Shown here piece by piece: positions 29,201-37,297 of a stretch of DNA of 64,000 nucleotides (the first letter of the stretch is position 1; each line of letters begins with the position of its first letter). Below the pieces are notes generated by a model that saw nothing but the letters and a program-made list of their open reading frames with translations, was not told where the DNA came from and ran no database searches. The stretch comes from Dromaius novaehollandiae (taxonomy: Eukaryota > Chordata > Aves > Casuariiformes > Dromaiidae): the NCBI RefSeq assembly GCF_036370855.1, contig NC_088102.1, positions 20,937,001 through 21,001,000 on the forward strand, in the 5' to 3' direction. A program made the translations under genes and the position numbers.

Positions 29201-32200
29201 GGGAGGGGGGTTGTTTGCTTTTTGTTTAGATTACAAGGTTAAAAGTGATTTTTTAAATGATGTAATCCAGTGCGCTATATTGAGGAGAAAGATTAATGAG
29301 TGTTTCTTGTTTAAAGGTATTTGAGGCAAAGTTTATAGTGTAGAATAATTACCTTGTTTGGCCAAATATTCCTTTGCCCAACTGGGTTGTCTCTATATAA
29401 ACTAAGAAGTGATTTTTGTTTTCCCCCAGTGATAGCCACAGTCTTTGCAACCTGGTGAAATATCACAGGGTTCTTAGGCAGATTTCACTTGAACAAAACT
29501 CTTGCTGGTTAGTTGCTTCTAATTTATGGTATGTTTTTAAAAAACATTAATAGCTGGAAAAGCATTAAAAAGTGTTTATAAGAGAAAATACATACATTTC
29601 ATCCTTTATGAATTCTGTGTTAAAATACAGTCACCTTGGTACTTGACTTTGTATGGTAATCTTTGTTCTGTCTTTTAGTGTAAAGTTCTAGAGCAACGTT
29701 TAGAGCAGGGGATGGTATTTACGGAATATGAGCGCATTCAGAAGAAAAGGCTTATAGATGGTGAGTGCTCAATAGCCCGCCTTCCTGAAAATGCTGAAAG
29801 AAACCGGTTCCAGGACGTCCTTCCTTATGATGATACCAGAGTAGAGCTAGTCCCAACCAAAGAAAATAACACGGGTTACATCAATGCATCTCATATCAAG
29901 GTGAGAGAAATACTGTTAAAGAAATGTTTTCTGGTTGATATGGTAATTAAAAATGGATTGGGCCTTCAATTCTGGTTTTGTCAAATAAGTGAGAATCCCT
30001 CCCAATATCTTCCTCCTTCCTTTTTTCTGCTGAGGCTTCTTTGGGGGCAGGAGGAACCTGTTTTTCCTCCATTACCTGGAAAACTCGAGGGTTAATTGTT
30101 AGAGAGGTTTTCTGGTTTTGCTTCTGTATTAGAGAGGTCTTTTGCCTTGTTCTACTCTCTCTCTCTGTGTCCCCCCCCCCCCCCCGCATTGGTACTAACA
30201 GAGGGCATGTCCACCCTTCCCTAAGTTAAGAAGGCAGATGGCTTTTAAACAAATTTGGATCCTTCACCGTGATTATGACATTTTTGAACTGTGGTGACAG
30301 ACTGTTATTTCTTCCTCTTCTGTATTCTCAGGCTGGCTTTGCAATAGGCAGTAGGATAGCTCCTTGCTTTAGCCTTTTTTTGTGGTTAGTGGAACAGATG
30401 GAGCCAGAGGAGAACCTGTGCCTTCATCATCTTCATTTGCTCCCTTTCCCCAGCCTTAGCTCTTTAAATTCCTGTTAAAATGGTGAAGAAACAGCAGGGT
30501 GAACTTGAGGAGCCTCAAAGCAGTTCATTCATTTTCAATACATATGTCTACTCACTAAAGTGCAGCTACAAGTGGTTTCATACTTCTGAAAAGAGTTGCC
30601 ATCTTCTGAGTAGCAGTAGTTGCGTTTCTGTCTTTTTTTATATATCGACTTATTCTCTGATAAAGTTTCTATACTTTAATTTATTCACAGATTTCTCAAG
30701 AAACTCCCACCCTTCTGAAATGAGATAATGTTTTTGGAAGAAACATCAGCTAATGTTGACTACTTTTAATGCACATAACAGCATTTACAGCACCAGGGAT
30801 TTAAAGCTTCTGGAAGCCCTAATTTTTCTAATTACCTAAAATTTGCAGAAGAGACCGTATCAGTTTCCTTTACTCACTGATACATTATCCTTATCATTTA
30901 AAATAAATTTGTTTAGCCATGTACCTGTATAATTTTAAACCTTCTTTCTCTCCTGCATCTAATGTGACAGGATGCAACTAAAAATGGGTAGACAAATGGG
31001 TTTACATAACTCACCCTGGCTGCCTTTTGTTTCTGAGTGTTACAGTCTTTCCCAGTTTGTGCATCTTAAAATGGCTGACTTTGGAACTGGGGAAGGGGAA
31101 TTTTCAGTAACAGGTCATCTGATGTCTTTCTACAGGTTTCTGTTGGTGGCATTGAGTGGGATTACATTGCTACCCAGGGCCCTTTGCAGAATACATGTCA
31201 AGATTTCTGGCAGATGATCTGGGAACAAGGGATTGCCATCATAGCTATGGTCACAGCAGAAGAAGTGAGTATAAGCTGAGTCAGGTCTATCCCAGAAACT
31301 TTTGCAGTGATTTTGGTATGATCCATTACAGGAAGGGGAGGTGTTTACTGAAACAAGAAAAACAATTGAAGATGATTTCCTAGGGACCCCCTTACCATTC
31401 TGTCTTGCTTTTCTTGACAGACAGATGTAAATTTGCAAACTCTTTCCAATAGAAAGTTGGCTTACTCTGTGAGAAACCATAAAACTGTAGTAACACTTAA
31501 TGGAGGAGAGAGATACTTGTTACTGGAACATTAGTTGCATGTGTATTTTCATGTTTCTTGTTAAGCCAGTGTTTTACTTTAAAGGAAAGTGGGAGAGAAA
31601 AAAGCTTCAGATACTGGCCACGTCTTGGCTCAAGACACAACACTGTCACATATGGAAGATTTAAGATTACCACGCGATTCCGTACTGACTCAGGCTGCTA
31701 TGCAACTACGGGTTTGAAGATCAAACACCTGCTCACAGGACAGGAGAGAACAGTTTGGCATCTGCAGTATACTGACTGGCCAGAGCATGGCTGTCCAGAG
31801 GATTCAAAGGGATTTCTCTGTAAGTTGTGTTCAACAGGTTTGGCTTTCTTTATACTACCTAGAATGGCTGCAATACAGGAATTAGCTTGTGATAGGTATG
31901 CCAAGCATCCTGCTGTAAAAGGTTTCTTCACACCAGCAAGAGATACTGGATTATATTTTTGTGGGAATATACCTGTCAGTTTGTTAAAGTGACTATTTAT
32001 GTCTAAAGACATGTATACAACTTACTGAAAAGCCATATAGCTTAAAACAGAGTTACACCACATACCGCTCATTCAATTTGTGCCAGCAATAGCAAGAAGG
32101 CCATCTTTGGTGGGGGATCGGGAAGCAGGCAAAACCTTACAAAAGTTAGATGATTTGTAGATTTGTATTGCGTTTGGTGGGATGTGAAAGGTGACTTATT

Positions 32201-33494
32201 TACTCTGTCATTTTTTCTGTGGGATGTAACTTGCTGAATTACTACTGAAGTTTCTTACTGATAGTCACACAGTGGTAATAGCATGGCTTATGTGGCTTTG
32301 TCTCCTAAATCTTTTTTTCTTCTTCTGTTGAACTTCATAGCGTACCTGGAGGAGATACAGTCAGTGCGGCGTCATACAAACAGCACTGCAGATCCAAAGA
32401 ACTCTAATCCTCCTGTGCTGGTACATTGCAGTGCAGGCGTTGGGCGAACAGGAGTGGTCATACTGTCAGAGATCATGATTGCTTGCTTGGAACACAATGA
32501 GGTAACTTCTTTTTCTTTCTTGTGTTCTGAATGGTATGTTTTGGGTGGGTAAGTAACCTGCCTAACAAAGATTGTATAGCTCTTCATCTGAGCTTTCTAA
32601 GATGTGGCCATTGGAAGAGCCTTACAGTTGCGGTTAAAAGAAGTCTTGGCAATTCAGCAGAAGTTAATAATCTTCTGGAGCTGCCCATTTGTACACTGGG
32701 TATTGAAATGCTTATTTGTATTCTTGACCCTGTAAGGTGTTGAATCACTGAATGGAAAAGGTATGCCCTGGAGTATTTGCACATATTTCAGGGTTTGGCC
32801 CTGGATTTACCGATATTACTTCATGTCTCAATTTTGATAGTTAATATTCAAGGACATGCTTTGTAATCCAGTCTCAGTGCTTGTTATTAAATATTTTGTT
32901 TCTAAGTATAGTAGTATTTGCAGTATCAGCCTTGGCAGAGGACAAAGTGATAGTTTAATAAAATATAAACTAATCCTATCAGCCTTTAGCCAGAAGTGGA
33001 CAGTTTGTGTATTGATAATATAAGGTGTCAGCTGAGACTCTCCAAACCGATTGTTCCACTGTGCATCCCTGCCCTAACACTGCAGCAGACTTTTGGAACC
33101 ATTAGATTTGTGAGGACTTACATACCGCACAAGACAGGCAAGTTTGACCCTGTGCATGCTTCACAGATGAGGAATTTGAGGTGAACATGGTCAGTGGTGT
33201 AGTTAAGTCCATGCTGCCAGCATGGGCAGTGAATTTTCAGAGCTGAAATTAGTGCAGCTGAATTTGTCCTTAGATCACTAGTTTTATCCTACATTTCCTG
33301 CTGTGAAAGTACAAGGCAGTCTCCTTGCTTACCAGTCACTGTAATGGTTTGTTCTCTTCCTCCAGATGCTGGACATCCCACGAGTGCTGGACATGCTGAG
33401 GCAGCAGAGAATGATGATGGTGCAGACTCTTTCTCAGTACACTTTTGTCTATGGAGTTCTCATTCAGTTTCTCAAAAGTTCTAGGCTTATATAA
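8102..33494 (+). CDS. PTPN21: PTPN21 gene, 17 spliced coding exons (5' partial): FERM-domain protein tyrosine phosphatase
   Basis: Cytosolic non-receptor tyrosine phosphatase (PTPD1). Known biology of the family: the FERM domain targets it to actin and adhesion structures, where it acts in Src, FAK, Tec-kinase and EGFR signalling. The 17 exons given separately sum to 3375 bp (1124 codons plus stop), all with GT/AG sites and matching phases. Seen in the translation: FERM lobes from the window's first exon to about residue 310 (human-style numbering, adding 60 missing residues); a low-complexity linker of about 540 residues with a PPPPY motif and an acidic run; then the PTP domain with [17 protein letters not shown], the [10 protein letters not shown] signature (Cys codon 32427-32429) and the QTLSQY Q-loop. 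Predicted full length is about 1184 aa against 1174 in human. The linker and FERM sequence match PTPN21 rather than its paralogue PTPN14. The first coding exon is not in the window. Confidence 0.97.
8571..8583 (+). repeat. G13 homopolymer
   Basis: Thirteen consecutive G preceded by T7, in a PTPN21 intron. The length may be unstable or mis-sequenced. Confidence 0.9.
9068..9140 (+). mobile_element. CR1 LINE extreme 3' tail
   Basis: A short copy of the CR1 3' end: gagttggaccagatgactcc followed by the terminal attctatgatt-type octamer repeats. It is only about 70 bp long. Confidence 0.75.
10276..10307 (+). repeat. (AAAC)n/(CA)n simple repeat
   Basis: Several AAAC units grading into a short CA run in a PTPN21 intron. 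Confidence 0.85.
11022..11119 (+). CDS. PTPN21: PTPN21 coding exon: FERM F2 lobe
   Basis: Acceptor tttctgtgtag and donor TTCAAG|gtaagt, phase 2 in and phase 1 out, 98 bp. It encodes [18 protein letters not shown] and continues to LAGLAVQ, the start of the helical F2 lobe. The Arg codon is split with the previous exon and the Ala codon with the next. Confidence 0.96.
11921..11978 (+). repeat. Imperfect 29-bp tandem duplication
   Basis: Two adjacent 29-base units that both begin aatgacaaca and contain gttttgtgtgt, differing at a few positions. Confidence 0.8.
13195..13545 (+). mobile_element. CR1 LINE 3' end, same strand as PTPN21
   Basis: Classic CR1 blocks in order: tctcagtggtgctcaggga, gaggcaatgggcataaactg, tttttcactgtgagggtgg, tggaacagcttgcccaaag, ggggttggactatgtgat and aggtcccttccaacctcag. 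The + frame from about 13227 to 13426 still reads like the C-terminus of the CR1 reverse-transcriptase ORF ([18 protein letters not shown]). It is a dead, 5'-truncated copy. Confidence 0.92.
13821..13888 (+). CDS. PTPN21: PTPN21 coding exon: FERM F2 lobe
   Basis: 68 bp with a strong polypyrimidine acceptor (tcttttttag) and donor CCAGTG|gtaagt. It encodes [18 protein letters not shown] then ALFPV. A CR1 LINE 3' end sits about 280 bp upstream in the intron. The following intron (13889-14412) holds no recognisable feature. Confidence 0.95.
14413..14483 (+). CDS. PTPN21: PTPN21 coding exon: FERM F2 lobe
   Basis: 71 bp, acceptor cttaccctaag and donor TACAG|gtacat, phase 0 in and phase 2 out. It encodes [20 protein letters not shown] and QKY, with the Arg completed by the next exon. 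Confidence 0.95.
14484..15837 (+). other. PTPN21: PTPN21 intron
   Basis: About 1.35 kb of AT-rich intron with no repeat or gene I can recognise. Confidence 0.7.
15838..15925 (+). CDS. PTPN21: PTPN21 coding exon: FERM F2 lobe end
   Basis: 88 bp, acceptor tcatttgcag and donor GCAAAG|gtaaac, phase 2 in and phase 0 out. It encodes [20 protein letters not shown] then YGEESYPAK. The short intron that follows (15926-16330) has a poly(A) run near 16000 and otherwise nothing I recognise. Confidence 0.95.
16331..16419 (+). CDS. PTPN21: PTPN21 coding exon: FERM F3 lobe
   Basis: 89 bp, acceptor atcctaacag and donor TTTAG|gtgagc, phase 0 in and phase 2 out. It encodes [20 protein letters not shown] then KNGRPPVVF, the start of the PH-like F3 lobe. 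Confidence 0.95.
16420..18631 (+). other. PTPN21: PTPN21 intron
   Basis: Holds an imperfect tandem duplication near 17192-17248 and poly(A)/poly(T) runs near 18338 and 18512. No gene is evident. Confidence 0.7.
17192..17248 (+). repeat. Imperfect tandem duplication of about 30 bp
   Basis: The block gagatggaggtaactgtg is present twice in succession, with gaatg/gaatgg at the unit starts. Confidence 0.75.
18632..18719 (+). CDS. PTPN21: PTPN21 coding exon: FERM F3 lobe
   Basis: 88 bp, acceptor ttgtctgtag and donor CAAACT|gtgagt. It encodes [20 protein letters not shown] then [10 protein letters not shown]. This segment is nearly invariant compared with my memory of the human protein. Confidence 0.96.
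19459..19538 (+). CDS. PTPN21: PTPN21 coding exon: end of FERM domain
   Basis: 80 bp, acceptor ttttttggcag and donor AGCCT|gtaagt, phase 0 in and phase 2 out. It encodes [20 protein letters not shown] then RLNKCS, the C-terminal helix of the F3 lobe. The preceding intron (18720-19458) contains only a short TA dinucleotide run near 19170. Confidence 0.96.
19539..21606 (+). other. PTPN21: PTPN21 intron
   Basis: Holds a 35-base poly(A) run at 20246-20280. No gene or recognisable interspersed repeat is adjacent to it. Confidence 0.7.
20246..20280 (+). repeat. Poly(A)35 run
   Basis: Thirty-five uninterrupted A in a PTPN21 intron. It could be the tail of an old retro-insertion, but no recognisable element or flanking duplication is seen. 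Confidence 0.9.
21607..21667 (+). CDS. PTPN21: PTPN21 coding exon: linker start
   Basis: 61 bp, acceptor cttttgtag and donor TCCTTG|gtaagg. It encodes [20 protein letters not shown], a basic and Ser-rich stretch just after the FERM domain. The following intron (21668-22104) is AT-rich and featureless. Confidence 0.94.
22105..22189 (+). CDS. PTPN21: PTPN21 coding exon: proline-rich linker
   Basis: 85 bp, acceptor tttctttcttag and donor CCCAAG|gtaatt, phase 0 in and phase 1 out. It encodes [20 protein letters not shown] then TEPYASSQ, a proline- and tyrosine-rich start of the interdomain linker. Confidence 0.95.
22190..23784 (+). other. PTPN21: PTPN21 intron
   Basis: AT-rich intron between the short proline-rich exon and the large linker exon. 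I see nothing specific in it. Confidence 0.7.
23785..25247 (+). CDS. PTPN21: PTPN21 large central exon: linker with PPxY motif and acidic run
   Basis: A single 1463-bp exon, phase 1 in and phase 0 out, acceptor tttattttcag and donor CTAGGT|gtaagt. It encodes about 487 residues of mostly disordered linker rich in Ser, Tyr and Pro. Visible motifs are [15 protein letters not shown], the PPPPY WW-domain ligand (Tyr codon 24411-24413), [17 protein letters not shown], an [12 protein letters not shown] acidic run and [14 protein letters not shown] near the end. The order of these blocks matches PTPN21. If the donor is not used, the frame continues 17 codons to a TGA ending at 25298. Confidence 0.97.
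25248..27058 (+). other. PTPN21: PTPN21 intron with possible intronic poly(A) signals
   Basis: Pyrimidine-rich first half. The reading frame of the large exon stays open to 25298. AATAAA hexamers occur at 25901-25906 and 26339-26344. No separate gene is visible. Confidence 0.65.
27059..27196 (+). CDS. PTPN21: PTPN21 coding exon: linker before the phosphatase domain
   Basis: 138 bp, acceptor ccttctgcag and donor GAACGG|gtatgc, phase 0 at both ends. It encodes [20 protein letters not shown] then [15 protein letters not shown] and ATNDER, a lysine-rich segment leading into the PTP domain. Confidence 0.95.
27197..29678 (+). other. PTPN21: PTPN21 intron
   Basis: The boundary intron before the phosphatase exons. 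It contains a G-rich run at about 29192-29209 and nothing else I can name. Confidence 0.7.
29192..29209 (+). repeat. G-rich run (potential G-quadruplex)
   Basis: About ten G, one A, then six G after a T run, on the sense strand of a PTPN21 intron. Confidence 0.7.
29679..29900 (+). CDS. PTPN21: PTPN21 coding exon: phosphatase domain start
   Basis: 222 bp, acceptor tgtcttttag and donor ATCAAG|gtgaga, phase 0 at both ends. It encodes [20 protein letters not shown] and onwards. It contains [12 protein letters not shown], this family's form of the pTyr-recognition KNRY motif, and [13 protein letters not shown], its form of the NxxYINAS motif. Confidence 0.96.
29901..31135 (+). other. PTPN21: PTPN21 intron
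   Basis: Contains a short CT repeat running into a C15 homopolymer (about 30153-30185). The rest is unremarkable. Confidence 0.7.
30153..30185 (+). repeat. (CT)n plus C15 pyrimidine tract
   Basis: A short ctctctctctctgtgt run followed by fifteen C, about 270 bases after the end of a phosphatase exon. Confidence 0.85.
31136..31264 (+). CDS. PTPN21: PTPN21 coding exon: phosphatase domain
   Basis: 129 bp, acceptor tctttctacag and donor GAAGAA|gtgagt. It encodes [20 protein letters not shown] then [20 protein letters not shown], containing the TQGP and DFW motifs of classical PTPs. The short intron 31265-31584 that follows has nothing recognisable. Confidence 0.96.
31585..31819 (+). CDS. PTPN21: PTPN21 coding exon: phosphatase domain with WPE loop
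   Basis: 235 bp, acceptor tttactttaaag and donor TTCTCT|gtaagt, phase 0 in and phase 1 out. It encodes [20 protein letters not shown] and continues to [18 protein letters not shown]. The catalytic-acid loop reads WPE with Glu at 31783-31785, where most classical PTPs have WPD. My memory of human PTPN21 also has WPE, so this looks ancestral rather than a defect. The intron 31820-32340 is featureless. Confidence 0.96.
32341..32501 (+). CDS. PTPN21: PTPN21 coding exon: phosphatase signature motif
   Basis: 161 bp, acceptor aacttcatag and donor AATGAG|gtaact, phase 1 in and phase 0 out. It encodes [20 protein letters not shown] and then [19 protein letters not shown]. The HCxxGxxRTG phosphate-binding loop is intact: Cys at 32427-32429 and Arg six codons on. 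The intron 32502-33365 has no recognisable element. Confidence 0.97.
33366..33494 (+). CDS. PTPN21: PTPN21 last coding exon and stop
   Basis: Acceptor cttcctccag, then [20 protein letters not shown] and [22 protein letters not shown] followed by TAA at 33492-33494. The Q-loop glutamines are present. The C-terminus SSRLI is the same as in the human protein as I remember it. One residue reads Gly (33453-33455) where I recall Arg in human. Confidence 0.96.
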   Translation: MLDIPRVLDMLRQQRMMMVQTLSQYTFVYGVLIQFLKSSRLI

Positions 33495-36379
33495 TTCCTG
33501 TCATTTCCTAAGGGACACCGCGAGAGTTTACAGAAGTAAAATTACACTTGTCCAGGCAGCCTTGCCCTTACTGGTGTTTGCTTCATATGATGAGTCACAC
33601 AGTTACCTTTTAGGACCGGTATGTGACTGTTAAATGCAAGTCGGTGTAACAGTCCTTGCAAAGCAGGATCTGCGCTGGACTAAATTCTTCCCATGTTCAG
33701 CTGTAGCTATTGTAGGGAATGATCCTACTCGTTCTGTTTTGTAGTACTTGCACACATTTTTTAGAGCAGTGTTACTCTAGGCTAAGTAAATATCTTGTAG
33801 AACGGAAGTGAATGAAACAATATTACTAACTTTTTAGAAAAGTAATATAGACTTTAAAAAAATGAATCAAGTGTGGAGAAGCTAAAACCTGTAGATGCAC
33901 ATGGGGAGAGGAACTTACTCCTTGGGAATGTCAAGGTCTTAAGCAGTTTCATTCTGTTTTCAATTTTATATTTAGAACAATACATCCATGTTTTTTAAGA
34001 TGAACTTTTGGTTTCCTCTGGTTTACTCAGCAGAATTAGCCCCTCCTAGATATTTTAAGATGTCCCTTTAAGGCAGTTATTTTTGTATTCCTCATTTTTT
34101 TTAATTTTGAAAAAACACTGTTTTTAAACAGCATAATGTTTTCAGAGGAAATGATTGACAATGTTTGAACTAACTATTCAAAATTTGTGGGAAACTGTTG
34201 GTAGTTGTAGAGTGCCAAGTGATAGAATTGGCAAGTGAAAGATCACGTTAACTGTCGATAACTTCCATTTGAGTGAGAGGCATGTTTACCTGTTGAGTTG
34301 TAGGCAGAAAGCCGGGCAAGAATGTTATAATTATCTACAAGGTTCTTGGAAACAAATGGATGGGAGAGAGTACATATTCAGTGTTATTCATATATTTAGA
34401 GAACGGTTTGATTTTACCGGCTGAATTCAAAGTGGATGCAAATGTTTTAAGCACTTTTTTGCTCTGTTATTTATGTAGTTAAACATAGAAACTATAATCA
34501 TATATTGTTTCATATGGTAATACAGCATTACTAACCTGTTATTTTAGGAAGAGCCTTTTAAATTGATGAAATGAGAGAACCAAAATAGGAATAAGAAGGT
34601 GTATAGTGGTGAAGTGGAAATGATCGTGTGAAACATAATGGAGGAGGTGTGGCAGCTATGATTGCTGGTTTAGGCAGTGCAAAGATGACCATTGCAATTT
34701 TTGTGTTCCCCATCAAGAAAGCCTTTAAAGCCCTGGGAGTGTCTGTAGAATTTTTGAGATTATTTTGTCAGTAGTAAAACAGATTTTGCTGATGCCGTGC
34801 AGTGTTGCTATGAAGGGATATTCACAGAAGCCGTTTGAGAATGACTACAGAGTATAAAAATTCTTAGATGTAACACTGGAGATGTGGGTATTTTAATAAC
34901 TCTGTAGGTGGCAAAGTGGATGGTTGTGGTGTGGACCTGAAGATAAGTCCTACCTCTGGTAGTTTCCATTTTGTCCCTAACTACCTTGGGTCTGGTCTAA
35001 TAACAGGATTCCTGAATACTCCTCTCTCTGCGTTTTTAAAATGGAGACACTGTGATTTTACCTGCCTTTTCAAGTGCTTTGATATGCTGAGTAGAAATTC
35101 TCTATTCAAAAGTGAGCTATTTGTAGATATCTGGTTTAATTTCAAAAACCCCTCTGACAGTCAAGTCTGTGGGCATGTTTATGTATCTACCTCCTGTGAT
35201 ACCCACTTAGCGAAATGGAATGAGATTGAAAGTCATTTTTATAACTGGTAAAATAATGTTATTTTTCTGTGAGCTGTGACAAGGGTTTGGTAACTATTAT
35301 GAATAATTAAAAGCCCCTTCAAGATAATAATTGTCTTCTCAAAACATTAATTAAAAAGGTAATAAAAAAAAAGGTTGCTTCAGTTTCCTCTGTAATAAGC
35401 TTCTTCCATAAAGATAAGCATAAGTCCCAATGACATTTTGCTAATATGTCATCCCATAAAAAATGTATTACTTTAAAGTACATTTTAATATCCATCTAGT
35501 GCATTTGGTCTGCTTTCAAGCACTCTGAATTATTCTGCTCTCAATAAAAGTAAGACTGAATATTTCAGATGGAAAAAAAAAAACCAACCCTCTTCCTGTA
35601 ACTATAAAATGCCTAGCAAGTGTTCACTGCCAAATGCAGTCTGGAGGAAACCAGTTACTGAAGACTGATTCTTATATATAAGGCTGCAAACAAACCGATT
35701 TGACATATCTGTGTTAATAGGAGTATCACTGAAAGGAAGAAACATGTTTAAATGTTTGTATTAAGCTCGTATTTTTACAATATTGCTACTTTTGTACCAC
35801 AGTTTACATAAGTCTTCAGAAATATTTTTGAAAGAGAAGCTGCACTGTAGAAAGGTAGCTTGTAACATGTCTAATCTTTGGACTGTGCTCTGATACATGC
35901 AAATTTTGTACAATCACAACTTTGAGTGACAATTTTCAGACATTCAGCAGTTACTGCTGCACAGCATCAGCTCTGAGGCATTAAAAAGAGCAATTAAAGT
36001 GAGGAATTTAACCCGAAGCTTGTGGGATGAGTTTTGAGGTGTGTGTGGGGGAACTATTTCTCTTCTTTTTGCTGTCATTTTCTTCCTGCTGGAAAGAACT
36101 GTGTTCATGGTTGGAGTCATTCACTCTCTAACCTGATAATCACAATTCAGATTTTTCTTTTTTAAGTGAGAGCAGTGCTACCTGCTGCCCTTCAGCTTTT
36201 AAATCTAGCCATCAGCAGTCCACTGTTGCATTCTTCATATTAATAGACTTTATGTGAATTTTCCTAATGAAGTTAGCAGGATTGCTTTTATAAGTAAGCA
36301 TATGGTTCTAAGTGAACATTAAAAATGAGCAGTTTCTCTTCCAAAGATGCCAATGAAATGAAACTCTACAACCTTCTGT

Positions 36380-36385
36380 AATAAA
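36380..36385 (+). terminator. PTPN21: Alternative proximal poly(A) signal for PTPN21
   Basis: AATAAA about 2.9 kb after the stop. Others lie at 35543-35548 and 36778-36783. Their context is weaker than that of the distal site. A UTR of this length would be closer to what I recall for human PTPN21, so proximal use is plausible. Confidence 0.3.
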
Positions 36386-37223
36386 ATGAATTAGGTCTTG
36401 AGAGAGTTTTAAAAATAAAATTAAGTTCAGTTTTTAGCACTTTGTTGCTCTGAGCCTTGAATGGAGCATTTTTTACATGTAGTTGCGCTGGGTGCTTCGT
36501 GAAGTATTGGACATCATAGGAGAATCAATTGTCCAAATCCAGTCACAGCCTGAGCCAAAGGTGGATTTATCTATCTGTCAAAAGCTTAAAATTTCACTAT
36601 AAGTAAGTCCATCTTGCCAAATGTACCTCTGTATTTATGGGGAAGAAACCAGATTATTATTATGTGAGATTAAGCTGATCTTTGCTAGTATGGAAAGTTC
36701 GTTGTATGAAGATATTCCTGCAGTAAGTGGCAGAAAAAGATGCTGATTTCCTAGGAATGTCGGAGTTCTCAGGGATAAATAAAGGTGCTATATACTGTTA
36801 AGAGACAGATTCGACTGGTTTTTATGGGCTAGATGGAAAATGCTTTTTTAGGATCAAATCCTGTGAAGATCATCAGAAGAACCTACAAATTACTACTAGT
36901 GACAGCTTCTGCAGATTTTGTTTTTCTAGTTTGCTGTCACAAGAGATATTTTGGTCATTGACTCTGCGTAGTTTTGGGCCAGCTCTTCTCGAAAAACTTG
37001 ATTCAAAGCCCTGTTGAAATCGTCACGCAGATGTCACTGGCTTGGTAGGCCTTGCTTTAGGCTGTTAATCACTCCTCCTTCATTCTGTGAAGGAGAAGCT
37101 CCATGATATACACAGGAGTTTTGCATAGCTTCTCTGCGGCCTGCACAGCTGAGAGCTCTCCTTTTTCTACCGTGTATAGGAATGCTGTCCCCCATGAACA
37201 GCATGGGAAGTTTTATGCCTTAA

Positions 37224-37253
37224 TCTCTCTCTCTCTCTCTCTCTCTCCCTCTC

Positions 37254-37294
<41 letters not shown>
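37224..37294 (+). repeat. (CT)n microsatellite in the putative PTPN21 3' UTR
   Basis: About 70 bases of TC dinucleotides with two ccct interruptions. Confidence 0.95.
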
Positions 37295-37297
<3 letters not shown>

